From Deltaproteobacteria bacterium (GTDB lineage: Bacteria > Bdellovibrionota > UBA1018 > UBA923), in contig JACQAW010000045.1 of NCBI GenBank assembly GCA_016194725.1, forward strand, positions 1 to 14,735: a stretch of 14,735 nt of DNA, written 5' to 3'. Below, piece by piece: positions 13,151 to 14,735 of this stretch (within the stretch, counting starts at the first letter, position 1; every line of letters starts with the position of its first letter). The notes beneath the pieces are model-generated. The model worked only from the letters and a program-made list of their open reading frames with translations. It had not been told where the DNA came from and did no database searches. Position numbers and translations under genes: made by a program.

Positions 13151-14518
13151 ATGCGAACGGTGCGGGCCCGAAAGTGGCGCGAGATGGTGCGAGCGGCCGA
13201 GAGCGACCAGGTCCATCCGGCCTATCGCGGTTACATGTATTACGCGCGACGCAGGTATTTCAACAAGCTGTCGCTGCTTGCGTCGAACGTCGGCCTTTTT
13301 CTGCTGATCGGTCTTTACGCGCGGGTGGGCAATGTGCTGGCGCTGGCTCTGCTCCTTTTTTTGGGCTATCTTTATCTGAAAACCAGGTCGCTGGCCGAGG
13401 GCATTCACGCTCGGCGCAAGGTGCCGGCAAAAGCGACTGAATGCGAAAAAGTGGTCATCGAGTTTGAAATTGAAAATCGCAGCGCGTTTGCGGCCACGGA
13501 CTTGTTGCTTATTGACCATTTCAACGGAGCTTTGGCGGCTCGCGAGATCGTTTGGATCGATGATCAGCTGCCCGCGCACGGAGTACTGCACGGCAGCTAT
13601 GCAAAAACCTGCGATGCCGGAATGGGGATTTTCGGTTTCAGCGAGCTGACCATCGTGGTCAGCGACCCTTTGGGGGTATTCGAGTTTCTTGTAACCAGCG
13701 ACGTCATGCAAAACATCGAGGTCTATCCCAAGCTCGAGCCTGTGCCGCAGCTGCCGCTGCATGGCTCACGCGAGTCGTTTCATTATGGCCTCTACGACCT
13801 GCCCACCAGGGGTACCTCGGTGAACTTCGCGGGTATTCGCGATTATGCGCGGGGCGACCCGCTGCGTTTCATCGCCTGGCGGCTTTCGGTGCGGAACGGT
13901 CGGCTGCTTGTGAAGGAATTCGAAAAGATCGCCAATACCGAGATTGCGGTGTTCCTCAATATGGATGCACGCGATCACATGGGGCGCAAATCCGAGTCCA
14001 CCTGGGAATACTCCAAAGACGCGGCGCTTGCGCTGCTGACCCAGCAGATGGCCAATGGCAATACGATTCAGTTCTTTTCCAATGCGCGCTACGTCGAATC
14101 GGGGCGGGGCGAAGCGCACACGAACCTGATTGCGCGCGTGATTTTCAATCTGGTTCCGACTCCCGATGCAAACAAGGAAAACCTGGTCGAGCGTTATCGG
14201 CATCTGATACCGATGGCCTCGACGGTTCTCTATGTTGGCCCGTTGTACGGCAGCGATACCGAGGCTTTGCTGCGGTCGTTTCTCAAGCTCAGGCACGAAG
14301 GCATCGAGGTGGTGTGCGTGCTGGTTCATCCCAGCAGTTTTGTCGCGGGCAAAGTGCATGGCGAGATGAAGTTGTTCGTCGACAGCAACGCTTGGCGGGC
14401 CGATACCGCAATTGAAAAGTTCGCTCTACGGCTGGCGCGCGAAGGCCTTACCACCTATCTGCTGGCGAATCGCAAACCGATTGGAAACTCGATGCTCGCG
14501 GCAAGGCAGGCGCGATGA
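13151..14518 (+). CDS. DUF58 domain protein, partner of MoxR
   Basis: A 455-aa membrane-anchored protein. Two hydrophobic segments near the N-terminus (about 37-55 and 60-76) are followed by a beta-rich extracytoplasmic-like region. Then comes the DUF58 core: RGTSVNFAGIRDYARGDPLRFIAWRLSVR (about 218-246), followed by LLVKEFEKIANTEIAVFLNMD. The last motif leads into a vWA-like fold (DMD-type MIDAS start, here LNMDAR). Such proteins are encoded beside MoxR and are probably its substrates, in systems involved in cell envelope or stress functions; the exact role is unknown. The start is two nt after the moxR stop, and the stop overlaps the next start as ATGA, so this is an operon of at least three genes. 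Confidence 0.88.
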   Translation: MRTVRARKWREMVRAAESDQVHPAYRGYMYYARRRYFNKLSLLASNVGLFLLIGLYARVGNVLALALLLFLGYLYLKTRSLAEGIHARRKVPAKATECEKVVIEFEIENRSAFAATDLLLIDHFNGALAAREIVWIDDQLPAHGVLHGSYAKTCDAGMGIFGFSELTIVVSDPLGVFEFLVTSDVMQNIEVYPKLEPVPQLPLHGSRESFHYGLYDLPTRGTSVNFAGIRDYARGDPLRFIAWRLSVRNGRLLVKEFEKIANTEIAVFLNMDARDHMGRKSESTWEYSKDAALALLTQQMANGNTIQFFSNARYVESGRGEAHTNLIARVIFNLVPTPDANKENLVERYRHLIPMASTVLYVGPLYGSDTEALLRSFLKLRHEGIEVVCVLVHPSSFVAGKVHGEMKLFVDSNAWRADTAIEKFALRLAREGLTTYLLANRKPIGNSMLAARQAR

Positions 14519-14735
14519 TCAAGGGTGCCACGTCGTATCGCCTGTTTCTGGTGGCGCTTTGGGCCACCCTTGTCGTGGGTGCGCTGATCACCCAGCCGCA
14601 GCTGTCGCTAAAGCAAACGCTGCTTGTTTTGTTTTCGCTTGCCGTGGCGTTTCTGTGTCAGCGCTGGCTTTTCGGCACGAGGTACTTTGGCGAATCCGCG
14701 AAGGTCGTCGCTGGGACCACCCGTGAAGAAGAAAT
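14515..14735 (+). CDS. Membrane protein of the MoxR/DUF58 operon, 5' part only
   Basis: An open frame from ATG 14515 to the window edge (73 codons), overlapping the DUF58 stop by ATGA. Two hydrophobic segments (about residues 9-27 and 36-53) are separated by a short loop with TQPQLSLKQ, followed by a charged segment (FGTRYFGESAKVVAG...REEE). In MoxR/DUF58 operons the next gene is often a DUF3488/transglutaminase or a vWA/BatA-type membrane protein, which also begins with transmembrane helices. The visible part is too short to choose between them. Confidence 0.7.
   Translation, partial: MIKGATSYRLFLVALWATLVVGALITQPQLSLKQTLLVLFSLAVAFLCQRWLFGTRYFGESAKVVAGTTREEE

Noticed and set aside
1..14735. 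CRISPR arrays, tRNA/rRNA genes, IS elements, prophage modules
   Set aside because: No regularly spaced repeats, tRNA-like cloverleaf with conserved arms, or transposase/integrase reading frame was found; the phage-like hydrolase family alone is not evidence of a prophage.

Overview
This window reads as chromosomal DNA of a Gram-negative bacterium. It is moderately GC-rich, densely packed, and has several signal-peptide proteins and strong Shine-Dalgarno sites. I cannot fix the phylum from sequence alone. The paired ABC-2 (DUF990-type) permeases, the MoxR/DUF58 pair and the DUF3465 protein would fit a proteobacterium or a Bdellovibrionota/delta-type lineage, but this is a weak inference. No tRNA, rRNA, CRISPR array, transposase or integrase was seen.

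Region 1 (1-7300) is a tryptophan/kynurenine catabolic cluster of the animal-like 3-hydroxyanthranilate type. Seven minus-strand genes, in transcription order, are kynurenine formamidase (kynB), 2-aminomuconate semialdehyde dehydrogenase, a RidA-type 2-aminomuconate deaminase, 3-hydroxyanthranilate 3,4-dioxygenase, ACMS decarboxylase, kynureninase and kynurenine 3-monooxygenase, which is cut by the window edge. Every junction overlaps by 4-16 nt except one 4-nt gap, so this is a translationally coupled operon. A 4-oxalocrotonate decarboxylase diverges from kynB on the plus strand with only 25 bp between the start codons. Together they cover N-formylkynurenine to 2-oxopent-4-enoate. Tryptophan 2,3-dioxygenase and the last meta-cleavage steps (hydratase, aldolase, acetaldehyde dehydrogenase) are not in the window. 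Kynureninase has an Asn where the family has a PLP-contacting Asp.

Region 2 (7297-8466): a poly-gamma-glutamate hydrolase family protein is coupled to the decarboxylase by a GTGA overlap. It converges on a secreted DUF3465 protein.

Region 3 (8625-11104): a minus-strand ABC exporter operon with an ATPase and two ABC-2 permeases. The ATPase gene has lost an out-of-frame segment that should carry Walker A, so it is a pseudogene or an assembly error.

Region 4 (11105-11661) has no long gene but is not empty. On the minus strand there is a complete miniature transcription unit: an extended -10 promoter, a perfect eight-base Shine-Dalgarno, a 15-codon ORF, two mutually exclusive hairpins and a strong intrinsic terminator, all upstream of the ABC operon. 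This is the best candidate for an undescribed element, either a leader-peptide attenuator or a small RNA/peptide gene. Next to it, a 129-nt stretch is closed by an 11-bp inverted repeat and contains several smaller hairpins.

Region 5 (11662-14735), plus strand: a secreted Ser/Thr/Gly-rich, His-rich small protein with its own terminator, then a MoxR AAA+ ATPase, a DUF58 protein and the start of a membrane protein cut by the window edge.
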